Below are positions 34,383 through 44,117 of a DNA stretch of 64,000 nt, piece after piece. The position numbers and the translations under genes were made by a program. Within the stretch, counting starts at the first letter, position 1. Every line of letters begins with the position of its first letter. Source of the DNA: Balamuthia mandrillaris (Eukaryota; Discosea; Longamoebia; Balamuthiidae); contig JAVKOQ010000218.1 in the NCBI GenBank assembly GCA_031835245.1, forward strand, positions 1 through 64,000, in the 5' to 3' direction. The notes under the pieces were generated by a model that worked only from the letters and a program-made list of their open reading frames with translations, made no database searches and was not told the DNA's origin.

Positions 34383-35272
34383 CACTATAGCCAAGAAGTC
34401 GACTGTCCCAAATGCGACGGGAAAGGTGGATGGGGTCCCTTTGGAGCTTGCGAGCAGGACGACGTACACCGCAAGGCCGATTGCCGTTGCTGCGAGGGAC
34501 GCGGCGTGTTGGACTACCCGGTGAAGAAGTGCAAAAAGTGCGAGGGCAAGGGAGGAAAGGGAGCCTTTGGCCCCTGCGAGCAGGACGATGTCCACCGAAA
34601 GGGAGACTGTCCCTCTTGCAAAGGAAAAGGCTACGTGGCTTCTTCTCCACAGCAACCACAACAGCAGCAGCAGCAAGGAGGCATGTACGGCGGTCCTCAA
34701 CAAGGCGGAATGTACGGCGGTCCTCAGCAACAACAGCAACAACAATATTATCAACAACAACAAGGAGGAGGGATGTTTGGTGGGCCTCCGCAGCAACAAC
34801 AAGGAGGCTTCGGCTCGGGTGGAGGATCTTGCACAACCACGTATGGTTTAGACTCTGTTTATGTTATCTCTTTTGCTTCTCTTCTTATTAACCGCTTGCC
34901 ACCACCCTCAGCGTAACGACAACAACCACTTCTCGCTCGGGTCCGTTTGCGGAGAAGAAGGAAAGAAAGAAAGCGGGCGGCTCGCAAAAGTCACGGGAGG
35001 GCTCGCAAAAGTCACGGGGAGGCAAGTGCCCCAAGTGCGACGGCAAGGGGGCGTGGGGCACGTTTGGCGCCTGCGAGCAAAGCTCCATCCATCGCAAGTG
35101 GGACTGCCCTTGTTGCGAGGGCAAGGGCTCGCTGGGTTACTCCGTGGTGCCCTGCAACACCTGCGGAGGGAAAGGAGGCAAGGGAACCTTTGGCCCTTGC
35201 GAAAAGACCGAGATCCATTACAAGGGTCCTTGCCCTGACTGCCGCGGCCGTTGTTATCTTGCTGGATTTTAA
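33964..35272 (+). CDS. Gly/Gln-rich protein with four CxxCxGxG zinc modules
   Basis: Three exons, 33964-34280, 34391-34840 and 34912-35272, give 375 residues. The first 105 residues are GGMFGGPQQQ repeats, prion-like and aggregation-prone. Two zinc modules follow: CPKCDGKGGWGPFGACEQ then DVHRKADCRCCEGRG, and CKKCEGKGGKGAFGPCEQ then DVHRKGDCPSCKGKG. After a second GGMYGGPQQ block, two more modules come in exon 3 (CPKCDGKGAWGTFGACEQ.., CNTCGGKGGKGTFGPCEK..). Each module is a pair of DnaJ-type CxxCxGxG knuckles split by a fixed FGxCExxxxHxKxxC spacer. No J domain is present, so it is not an Hsp40. The zinc module resembles the DnaJ central region, and a protein- or RNA-binding role is a guess. 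Intron 1 has a CT tract. Confidence 0.8.
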
Positions 35273-35465
35273 AACAAAGTAAACATATTTGAAAAGTGAA
35301 ACAACATTCCTCGCTCTTCATCGTTCTCTTCTCTTCTGTTTTTTGTTCTCTTCTCTTCTGTTCTCTTCTATTCTCTTCTCTTCTCTTCGCTTCTCTTCTT
35401 TCTCGCGTTATGCCTGTAACAATTGTGTATCTTTGTTTTTGTTGTAACAAGCTTCAACAAAGTGA

Positions 35466-37225
35466 TTAATGTCTTCGCGCAGCAAAGGAAGGAGCATCAT
35501 CATAGTCATCATCAAAGTAGTCATCGTCGTCCGCATCATCCACCATGTCAGCCCATTGCATGGATCCTGATGCTGCGCTGCTACTCCCTCCAGCTCCTGA
35601 AGAAGAAGAAGAAGCAGGCCAAGAGGAGGTATCCTCATCGGCAACAAAGTATTCGTGTTGAATCCGTTTCGAAGTGAGTGCTTCTCTCTTTTTTGCGATT
35701 TGTTGTTCGTGTGTTGGTTGTTGCTCCTTCTTCTTTCTTCTTCTTCTCTTTTTCTTTTGCCCTGGGTCTTCAGTTGATGTTGTTTGTTGTTGAGAAGCAG
35801 GAGGAAGATCGTCAGAGGTGTAGAGAGGGTTAGGCACGTCGAGACTCGGATTGAATAAGAAACCACTTTTGGAGAGATCTCCTTCGGAAACGAAAGCTCC
35901 GTCCGACGAAACTATCTCATCTGTTGTGTGGCTTTAATGTTAATGTAATGGTTTGAGAAGCAGAGAAGAGAGAACAAGAAAAGAGAAAAGCAGAGAATGG
36001 ACAGAAGCAAATGAACCGTTAGCGTGAATGACTTTCCGGCCGGCAAGGTCAAAAGAAACAGTAATTTTGCGTGCATTCTCTTCCTTCTTTTTTTTCATTT
36101 CTTCTTCTTTCTCTTTCATCCTCTTCTTCTCCTCTGCCGTTAACCATTTCGTAGAATCCACAGAGAAGTAGTCCTCATGATCGTCTAAGAGTAAAATAAA
36201 GAAAAGAATGTAAACGAATTAGTAAAAAGTGATGAAAGCAAAGAAATGTAGAAAGAGAAAGAAAGAAAAGAAAGAAGCAAAGAAGAATAACCATAAACGA
36301 CTGTTCTGCGGGCACTATTTCGTTCATACTCCAACAACTCATCTTTACGCAATAATGCACGAGCCAAGCCTTCATCCATTTCGGTGGAGGCCTCCTCTGC
36401 TCGAGTCGTTTGTGGCGATCCTTTCTTCTTCTTGTCTTGTCGTTCTTCAGAGAAGACATGTGTGGGATTATCTACGTCCACTTCGTGGTGACAAAAGAAG
36501 CAAGGACCTGGTCCTTCTGTTTCGCATGTCACTCTACCGCACCAAAGACAATTCATGTATACTCCACACTTCAGTCCTTTATATTAGGCAAGGAAAGAAT
36601 AAGATGAGTGAGTTCAAAAGAAGAAGAAGAAGAAGAAGAAGAAGAAAAAGAAGAAGAAGAAAAAGAAGAAGAACAAGAAGAAGAACAAGAAGAAGAACAA
36701 GAACAAGAACAAGAACAAGAACAAGAACAAGAACAAGAACAAGAACAAGAACAAGAACAAGAACAAGAACAAGAACAAGAACAAGAAAGAGAAAAGGAAG
36801 AAGGAAGGACATGAGAAAGGAGAAGATAGAACAAAGAAGAACAAGATCAAAAAGAGGTTAGAATACCGACCTTGACAGTCGCATATGCGTCTATTACGCC
36901 GCTGATTCCTCTTCTTCTGCTTCACAGCGGCCTTTTGCTGCTGCAACTGCGCCTGAGCCTGGGCCTGCGCCTCCTCCTGCTTCTTCTGCGCCTTGGCCTT
37001 GGCCTTCAGCGACATGAACCCGTCCTCTCCCAGCTCGGGCTTCTTGTACGCCTCGAACTCGGCGGTGGAGGCCTGCTCCACCACCCGTGCCTGAGAGCGG
37101 TCGTTGGCGAGGCGAAAGATGGCGGACGTCTTGACCCGCTTCTCCACAAAGTTCTCATAGAATTTTTTCACCGCTTTTCTTTCCCACCCTAAAACGCTCT
37201 TTTTTGTTCTGAAGTGAGCAGCAGC

Positions 37226-37266
<41 letters not shown>

Positions 37267-37447
37267 GAACCTCGACCCATTCGTGAACCTCTTGAGAGGT
37301 CTCCTTGGCGAAGAGATCTTGGACGAGGGCATCGACGTCTTCCAGGCCCATTAAATGTTTCAGGCGATTGGCCGTCCACAGCTCAAAGTCCTTTTGAGCG
37401 GCTGGCTGGATGTAGCGTTGTTGAGGGAGAGGGTTGTAGCGTGCCAT
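35466..37447 (-). CDS. TRIP4: TRIP4/ASC-1 homologue (RQT/ASCC complex zinc-finger subunit)
   Basis: TRIP4 (yeast Rqt4) is a subunit of the complex that splits collided ribosomes; it binds ubiquitin chains and the helicase ASCC3. Five exons, 37447-37271, 37198-36871, 36576-36292, 36184-36017 and 35920-35466, give 470 residues. The C2HC5 zinc finger spans the exon 2/3 join: CDCQGLKCG..NCLWCGRVTCE..GPGPCFFC. Downstream, KDELLEYERNSARRTVV, DHEDYFSVDSTKWL and KITVSFDLAGRKVI match TRIP4 in order. There is no C-terminal ASCH domain; the protein ends in a Ser/Asp-rich tail, as in the shorter fungal forms. The start of exon 2 is the least certain border. Introns carry sense-strand CT and CTTGTT tracts. 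Confidence 0.88.
36592..36862 (-). repeat. Intronic (TTCTTG)n / (TTC)n microsatellite
   Basis: Seen on the plus strand as GAAGAA and GAACAA arrays; on the gene's sense strand it is pure TTC then TTGTTC. It fills most of TRIP4 intron 2 and creates spurious long EQEQ/LVLV frames. Confidence 0.9.
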
Positions 37448-37499
37448 GGGCCAGGTGTGTGTACGAACGGTGGTGTCTGTCTCCCTTACCTTTGTTCCT

Positions 37500-37530
<31 letters not shown>

Positions 37531-37812
37531 TCTTTTCTTCTTCACTAAAGCATGTTTTGTGTCGACACATTGGGCTGACGTCATATCGTTTATGTGTAGA
37601 CAACCGGCCTGACGTCATATTTTATGTGGACATAATGCTGACGTATGCGCCAATTTGTCGACAAATAAACCCTGCAGAAATGGTGCAACAAATGAGCACG
37701 CTAAGGAAAAAGTAAAGAAGAAAGGCGCAAAGAAAGAAAAGAAGAGAGCGACACCACCCTCCACGGCAACTCTTTCGGCACAGTGGTGAGAAAAAAAGAA
37801 AAATAATAAACC
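37448..37812. promoter_or_regulatory. Divergent promoter: TRIP4 / BUD31
   Basis: A 365-bp gap with TGTCGACA at 37560 and 37656 and two perfect TGACGTCA palindromes (CRE/ATF-like) at 37576 and 37610, plus a further TGACGT at about 37639. It is the densest palindrome array in the window. It separates a translation-quality-control gene from a splicing gene, which may be co-expressed. Confidence 0.65.
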
Positions 37813-39074
37813 ATGTACAAGGTTGGCAAGCGGTTCACTACACAAAAGCCTCCGGCGGGATGGGACAAAATCGCTCCCATCTTGGAAGAGATCGATCGCC
37901 AAATGGAAGATGGTATTTTTTTTTAATCCTCCTTCTAGAACCTCTCTTCTTTCCTTTCGATTACTTTCTTTCTTTTTCTGGCAACGGACAAGAGATTATA
38001 CATTAACACACCTTATTTTTTTGATGTGTTGTTCCTCAAGCTGTGAATGAGTCTCATGAAGGCAAGCGTGTGAGAGAAACGCTGCATCCCATCCACAAGT
38101 ACCACTTTTATCGCACTCGTTTCATCTACGAGGCGTACTACAAGAAGAAGGCCATCTCGCGTGAGCTCTACGAGTACTGCCTTCGCGAGAAGCTGGCCGA
38201 TGCCAAACTGATCGCCAAATGGAAGAAGGTACGCCTCTATTTGTTTCTCGCTGTCATCGTTTTGCTCTTCGCGGTTGTGTCTTTTTTCCCTTGCTCGTTT
38301 ATGTTTTGCTTTTTCATTTCTTCTCTGTGCTTCTGCGCTTTTTTGCTGCTTCTTTCTTCTTCACTGCTTTTTGGCTGCTTCTTTCTTCTCTTTCTTCGAT
38401 CCTCTTCTCTTCTCATTTTTCTTTCCCTTTCTCTTCTTTTCTCCTGCCCGATGCTTACCTTTTTGTTTTACAAAACTTCAACCACAACAGCCAGGCTACA
38501 ACAACCTATGCTCTCTGATGGCATTGGAGAAGAATCACTTTGGCTCGGTGTCTATCTGCAGGGTGCCACGCCACGAGCGAGGCAACAGAGAGATCGAGAA
38601 CGTCAAAACGGGCTGTCGCGGTTGTGCTGGCTCTGAAGTCCCTTATGGATGGCACAGTGACCTCTTTCCTTTGCCGTATGTATTTTAGCACACACACTCT
38701 CTCTTCTCTCTCTCTCTCTCTCTCTGAATGGTTTAGGAACCAACCATTTGTTTCAATGAAGTGGGGAGAACAAAGGAAAAGAAACGAGCTCAGGAAAGAA
38801 AAGAAGTCGCACAGAAGCAGAAGAAAGAAGCTCTTCGCGGGATCGTTCAGATGAGGATGAAGAACAAAGTAACAATCGTGACTCCGAAGAAGAGGAAGAA
38901 GAGGAGCGAGATAGTCGAAAAGGCAAGAAACAACGAGAAAAAGAAGAAGCAGAAGAAGAAGAAGAAGAAGACGAGGACGAGGAGAAGGAAGAGGAAGAAC
39001 AAGAGGATGATGAAAGGAATCAGAAAGAAGAAGACGAAAGAGAACGAAAGGAGAAGAGGAGAAGAAGCGGATGA
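37813..39074 (+). CDS. BUD31: BUD31/G10 spliceosome protein with extra charged C-terminal tail
   Basis: BUD31 is a core component of the activated spliceosome. Exons 37813-37912, 38041-38228 and 38491-38675 encode the whole family domain: PPAGWDKIAPILEEID, HEGKRVRETLHPIHKYH, KAISRELYEYCLREKLADAKLIAKWKK, PGYNNLCSLMA, and the zinc cysteines ending GCRGCAG. Known BUD31 proteins end there. Here an in-frame GTATGT donor at 38676 splices over a CT-rich intron to 38762-39074, adding an acidic/basic tail (SDEDEEQSNN, EEEEEERDSRKGK) for 261 residues in total. If that intron is retained, the protein stops at 38688. The core assignment is certain, and the tail is likely because the frame closes exactly. 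Confidence 0.93.
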
Positions 39075-39171
39075 ATATGTGTCGACATTATTTTGGATTT
39101 ATGATTGGCAATGAAATTTCTTAACCAATTATTTTTCAAAGCTTTCCACAAAAAAAAAAAGAAAGAAAAAA

Positions 39172-40619
39172 ATGGAATACGGAGAAGACTTTGGGGTGGC
39201 CAAGGAGCTCAAGGCAGTGAAGGCAAAGCTCAAGGACTTGGAAGAGGAGAACGAGGAGCTGAGGCTTGAAGTGGAGAACCTCAGCGAGGAAAGCCGGAAG
39301 AGACGCGAGCAGGTCATCCGCGAGGGCCTCTTGGAGCTGAAAGACAGACTGGCAGGAGAGCAAAGAAGAAGAGCAGCTAGCAGCAGCGTTCGAAGAAGGG
39401 TGTTCAAGAAAGGAGGGAGAATATCTCTTCGACGAGAGCTGGAAGAAGAGGATGACACAGAAGAAGACGAAGAAGAAAAAAGGGAGCATGACCGCCAGTT
39501 TCAAGACAAACTCATCGAGGTGGTGATTGCCCTGAAGGGATCCCTCGAGGCAGCCCACGAGCAAGCCGCCCGCTACCGCGACCTCCTCGGCGAGTGCTTC
39601 ACCGACATCGAGCGCCTCCTCCTCAAAGGGGAGAGTCGCAAGGAGCGCATCCGCACGCTGGAAGAGAGCCTGCAGAGGGTGCTCGCCGAGCGGCACACCT
39701 TTGGGCAGGAGGAACTGCAGGCCCAGCTGCGAGAGAAGGAGCGCACCATCGCCGAGCTCAGCAATGCCAACCGACGGTTGAGGCTGCAAATGGATCAGTG
39801 GGGCAGGTATGTGAGCGATAATGTGGCCGGCCTGCAGCAACAGGCGAAACAGTCGACAAGGCTGCAGAACTTTTTGCAGAGGGCTCAAGGTATGTTCTTC
39901 TTGTTCTTGTTCTTCTTGTTCTTCTGCTTCTTCTCCTTCTTTTTCTTTTTCTTTTTCTTCTTGTTCTTCTTCTTGTTCTTGCTGTGGTTCTTGTTCTTGT
40001 TCTTGTTCTTGTTCTTCTTCTTGTTCTTGTTCTTGTTCTTCTTCTTCTTCTTCTTCTTCTTCTTCTTCTTCTTCTTCTTCTTCTTCTTCTTCTTCTGCTT
40101 CTTTTTCTTCTTCGCTTCTGCTTGTCTCCGTTTATGCTCTCCCTTCTTCATCTTTGTATCTTGGTGTGGCTGAAAGGAGAAAACATAAAAACAAAACAAA
40201 AAAAAAAAGAAATGGCACAAACGGAAAAGAAAGCAAGGATGAAGCTGGAACGGGAGAGAGGAACGAAGGAAATCTACTGGCAGAGCGTGAAGGAGGACTT
40301 GGAAAAGGAAAAGGAGGAGAGCGACCGGATTGCTGCGGAATTGCGCCAGTCCCTTCAGACCAAGGAGCAGGAGCTGGAAGAGGAACGAAAGAGGAAAAGA
40401 GAGAAAAGTGTGGCTTCAAAACGATCGACAAACAACAAGAAAAGCTGGAAGCAAACCGAAGATTGGAGCGATGAAGGAGACGAGGAGGATGAGGAAGCGG
40501 ACGAGGACTCATCGGCTTACGTTACCAAGCGGAGACGTCTATTTGGAGCCCCTCCACCAATCAACACACCCGGAACAAAGAGTGCTCCAGTGGTGGTTGA
40601 CCTACTCGACTCGGACTGA
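39172..40619 (+). CDS. Coiled-coil protein, unknown function
   Basis: Two exons, 39172-39889 and 40177-40619, give 386 residues. Residues 8-60, 105-200 and 245-315 are heptad-rich helices (LKDLEEENEELRLEVENL, IRTLEESLQRVLAERHTF, EKERTIAELSNANRRLRL). The C-terminus has an acidic stretch, KRRRLFGAPPP and a final PVVVDLLDSD, which looks like a SUMO-interaction-type hydrophobic/acidic motif. The KRRR suggests nuclear location. I do not recognise the family. The intron is almost all (TTC)n/(TTCTTG)n on the sense strand. TGTCGACA lies at 39080, 85 bp before the ATG. Confidence 0.72.
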
Positions 40620-42499
40620 GGATCCTCTCGCTATGTTGTTGTTTGTTTAACCATCATGTCGTCCCGATTAATATATCATGACGACACGTGAATCTCCACT
40701 TTTCGTCCTTTTTTCTTCGGATTTGGTGTCGATCAAAATTTTGAATGTTCTCGATTTTCTGTCAACTTTCCACCACTCGAACACGACGTGAGGGAGAGCA
40801 ACGGCAAACCCCTCGACTCAGGACCCATAAAAAGAGCGCGTCTCCACGTCAAACAAAAAAAAAAACTACAATAACCCTCGACAACGTACAGGGGGGAAAG
40901 GCGGTAACGTTTTTGTTTTTGGTTTCGATATTTTTATTTAGGGAGAGAGGAGGAACGAGGTTACAAGGGAAAAAAAAAAAACAAAAAAAAAAGCGGAGGT
41001 AACCACCAAGATATAGATATATATATATATATTTTTTGGTGAGGTTACAGCTCCTTGGTTATCGCAAGGTCGCCGTACGTTGGCTACAGGTCTGTTTGCA
41101 AGGTACTATTATTTTTTCCCCCCTCTCCCATGCGATAGGTGTAATGGTACGCACATAGGAACATTTTCTTACCGTTTTCTTGGCCGTTCAACAAAAAACA
41201 AAAATATTTTTTGTTCCGTTTACCCCAACCCACAAAGCTTCCCATTACTTCACAAAGGGTGCCTGCACGCAAAAACGGTCGCGTCAAAAGACAACGTTAC
41301 CAAGGTAAATCCCCCCTCCACTCCCCTCCCTTCCCTCCCCCCTTAACCTCATTACAACCAAACACTATTTTTTTTGTTCGACTTTCCATGCTTTTGTTTC
41401 TGTTTTTTCTTTGTTGTTGTTGTGGTTGTTTGACAAGTTTTTTGTTTTTGTTTTTGTTTTTTGTTCTTGTTTTGCAAAAACATAACCGTTTGTGCTTTGC
41501 TTTGCTTTGCTTTGCCTTCGGTATAATTATTTGCCCCTCTCCTCCTCCCCTGCAAAACGTATTTTCTGTGAGTTGTTCATGTGTTTTCTTTCCATCTTCT
41601 CCCCCTCCCCTCCCCTTCCCCCCCCTTTGGTGGTGGTTGGTTTGAGAGACTGACAAATGACTGACCGACCTACCGACGGACGGACGGACCTTTCCTCTCT
41701 CTTTCTCTCCTCTAAGCAGAGTAACCCATTTCCACAAAAAAAAAAACCGGCGCCTTAAAAAAAAAAACAACAGCAGCCAGCGAACAGCGGACAAAAAACA
41801 ACGTAGCGTAACATTACGCCGCCGCCTCCCCTCCCTTGCGCAACGACCAACGACCAACGCAACGCAACACAACGCGACGCGCGCTTGAGACCCACAGCGT
41901 GTACACGTCAAAAAAAAAAAAAATAAACGGGAGGGGGAAAAGAGAAAGGGGTACGTACGTTTTCACCACGCAGAAGGAAGGCGCCTTATGTTTTGATGTG
42001 TGTTGGGAGGTTGTTTTGTTACGTTTTTTTTTGATTTTATGGGTGTGGGTGGTGAGAGCGGAGGGAAAGGGAGGAGGCACTAAAAAAAAAACACCTTGCG
42101 AGAACTGACGCCACACACACACACACAAAAAAAAAAAAAGAACCCCAGCAGTGTCATTCATCCATCGAGTTGGGAGAAAAAAAACCGGTGATACGAACTT
42201 AACGGGATCGAGTAACTCCGCGAACATAAGCGAGTTTTAAAAAAAGCGTGCCACCAAAAAGTGCACAACGGTGATTTGTACGTTTCTCTCTCAAACCCTC
42301 CTTGGTTTTTGTTTTTTGAAAGGGGCACCGGTTTGCCGCGGCCTTTCTCGCTCCTTGCATGTTGTTTTTTCTCTCTCTTCTTGGTTGTTTAATTGACCGT
42401 TTTAATTACCACCTTTTCCCTACGTAAGCAGTTGCTCTTTCGGAGAAAAAGGTCGCCCATAAGTAACCCCAGTAAAACACAACACGAGCTTCAACCAGG
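40620..42499. other. Longest gene-free stretch (1.9 kb)
   Basis: No coding frame with recognisable content on either strand. It holds an imperfect palindrome with a (TA)n core (40999-41048), T-rich runs with TTTTG repeats (41380-41480), pyrimidine blocks (41320-41340, 41590-41630), GCAACGCAACAC-type repeats near 41850 and many A8-A13 runs. It may contain a long 5' leader, an unusual promoter, a structural RNA or a replication origin; I cannot decide. Confidence 0.45.
40999..41048. repeat. Imperfect palindrome around a TA microsatellite
   Basis: GTAACC.ACCAA at the left faces TTGGTGAGGTTAC at the right across a core of ATAT repeats. It could extrude as a cruciform or act as a hairpin. Confidence 0.6.
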
Positions 42500-43696
42500 A
42501 TGCGACTAAGCATGAGGTTAGATTCGAAACACAACAAACGTAGCGACAGCGGCAGCGATGGCGGAGGTGCAGCTGCTGTGGCCGCTTCTTCCTCGGAGGA
42601 GGAGCGAGATCCAAAGCTGCTGGACTGCCTTTTGAGCGTGATCGAAGAGGAACGGAAACTCTTTCGAGTGAAAGAATGGAAACGAGGAGGGGCACAAAGT
42701 ACGAACAATAACCTGTTGCCAGCAGCAACCGTTTCACCTTCCTTCCGAAGGAAAAGGGTCAAGAAAGAAAGACCAGGACAGCCTGGAGCTGCTGCTGGGC
42801 TTATTTATTACCGCTCGGCCTCTTCCTCCGGGGGAGATGATGAAGAGGATAGAGAGTCAATGAGTGAGGATGACATGGGAGGCCTTGTTGTTGGTAGTGG
42901 TTTGCACATGAGCGAGGATGAGAGCTTCCGACCACACACTATTAAGAAAGAACGAAGCAGAGCCACTCGACGAGCGGTTCCTGGAATGGCCGAGAACAGG
43001 CACAGAAAAACACCAAAAGCGGCGATAGCGTCGGCAGCATATGAAGAAGAGGAAGAAGAGGAAGAAGAGGAAGACGAAGAAGAAGAAGAAGAAGATGAAG
43101 AAGAGTACGAAGGAGACTTTGACGAGCAGCAACACAAAACCATCACCAGGTCCTCACGAAAGAAAGAAGAGGACAAAACGTGGAGAGAGGACGAAGAACG
43201 AAGCAAGCAACGCAAGAAAAGAAAGACCCGAACGACAACACCCATAACTGTATCCGCTCTTTCCAAAGGCGCAACCTCCACCGGCACTGCCTACGCTCCC
43301 ACTCCCGTAGGGCGTGGCGGTAGGAAAGGCCGAGGTGGAGCTCCAGCCACAGGAAAGAAGAGAAAAGGAAGCAGCACTATCGCCAAAACTGGAACTGGCG
43401 TTGCTGTAGGCTTGGAAGGAGGCGACTCACATCTCGGTACCTCCGGTGCAGCGGTTGGTGGGGTGAAGACGCGGACAGAGGAGGATGAGGAATGGACATT
43501 GGCGCAACGTGAGGAGCGACGAAGGGAGCTCAACCGATTGAGAGTACAGAGATGGAGGGCGAGGAAAAAGTTGGAGCGGGAAGAGGCGGAGCGAGCGAAA
43601 GCGCTCAAAGAACAGCAACAACAGCAACAGCAGCTTCACCTGCAACAGCAGCAACAGAAACCTCATCATCATCACCAACAATACCAACAAGCCTAA
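42500..43696 (+). CDS. Nuclear acidic/basic protein with bZIP-like basic region
   Basis: Intronless, 398 residues. It is mostly low complexity: an EEEEEDEEEEEE run near residues 180-205, several KKRK-type nuclear signals, and a C-terminal Gln/His-rich tail. Near residues 335-360, EERRRELNRLRVQRWRARKKLE has the N-x7-R spacing and basic pattern of a bZIP DNA-contact helix. No leucine zipper follows; the helix goes into KALKEQQQQ. It may be a transcription factor or a chromatin protein. The domain call is weak. Confidence 0.6.
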   Translation: MRLSMRLDSKHNKRSDSGSDGGGAAAVAASSSEEERDPKLLDCLLSVIEEERKLFRVKEWKRGGAQSTNNNLLPAATVSPSFRRKRVKKERPGQPGAAAGLIYYRSASSSGGDDEEDRESMSEDDMGGLVVGSGLHMSEDESFRPHTIKKERSRATRRAVPGMAENRHRKTPKAAIASAAYEEEEEEEEEEDEEEEEEDEEEYEGDFDEQQHKTITRSSRKKEEDKTWREDEERSKQRKKRKTRTTTPITVSALSKGATSTGTAYAPTPVGRGGRKGRGGAPATGKKRKGSSTIAKTGTGVAVGLEGGDSHLGTSGAAVGGVKTRTEEDEEWTLAQREERRRELNRLRVQRWRARKKLEREEAERAKALKEQQQQQQQLHLQQQQQKPHHHHQQYQQA

Positions 43697-44117
43697 AAAC
43701 AGAACAAAAACTCAGTATCTGAGAACGAATGCAACACGTACGTATCTCTCCTCTCTTCCCCCTCTTCGCTTACTCTCTAACTCGGTAACAACAAAAGGAA
43801 CAATCAGAAGAGAGAGCAGAGGAAGATAGAAGGTAGCAAACAAACGCGGAGGAACTTTTTTTGGAACTAACGGAAGGGAAACAATCGCAGTTGGTAGAGG
43901 CAGACAAGAGTGACTGCAACAACAACTACGTTCCTACAGAAAACAACAAGAAAAGAGAAGGCATGAGCATAAGCGCAAGTTCTCTCTCTCTTTTTTTTTT
44001 CTCTTATCTTTCTCTCTTTTCTCTCTGTTTAAACATCCCAAATTGAACTATATTATTTTTTCTTATTCTATATTACTATTATACATACTTTATTTTATTC
44101 CACCTTTTTTTTTTGTG
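43697..44117. other. Convergent gap, nothing recognised
   Basis: 421 bp between the bZIP-like gene and the Ser-rich gene. CT/TTC tracts around 43980-44030 and an AT-rich stretch lie near the Ser-rich gene's stop. Confidence 0.5.

Noticed and set aside
33964-35272. Calling the zinc-module protein a DnaJ/Hsp40
   Set aside because: No J domain or HPD motif; only the CxxCxGxG knuckles are shared.
36229-36861. Plus-strand Arg/Thr or Glu/Gln repeat protein
   Set aside because: Antisense to TRIP4 exons and its GAAGAA/GAACAA intron tract.
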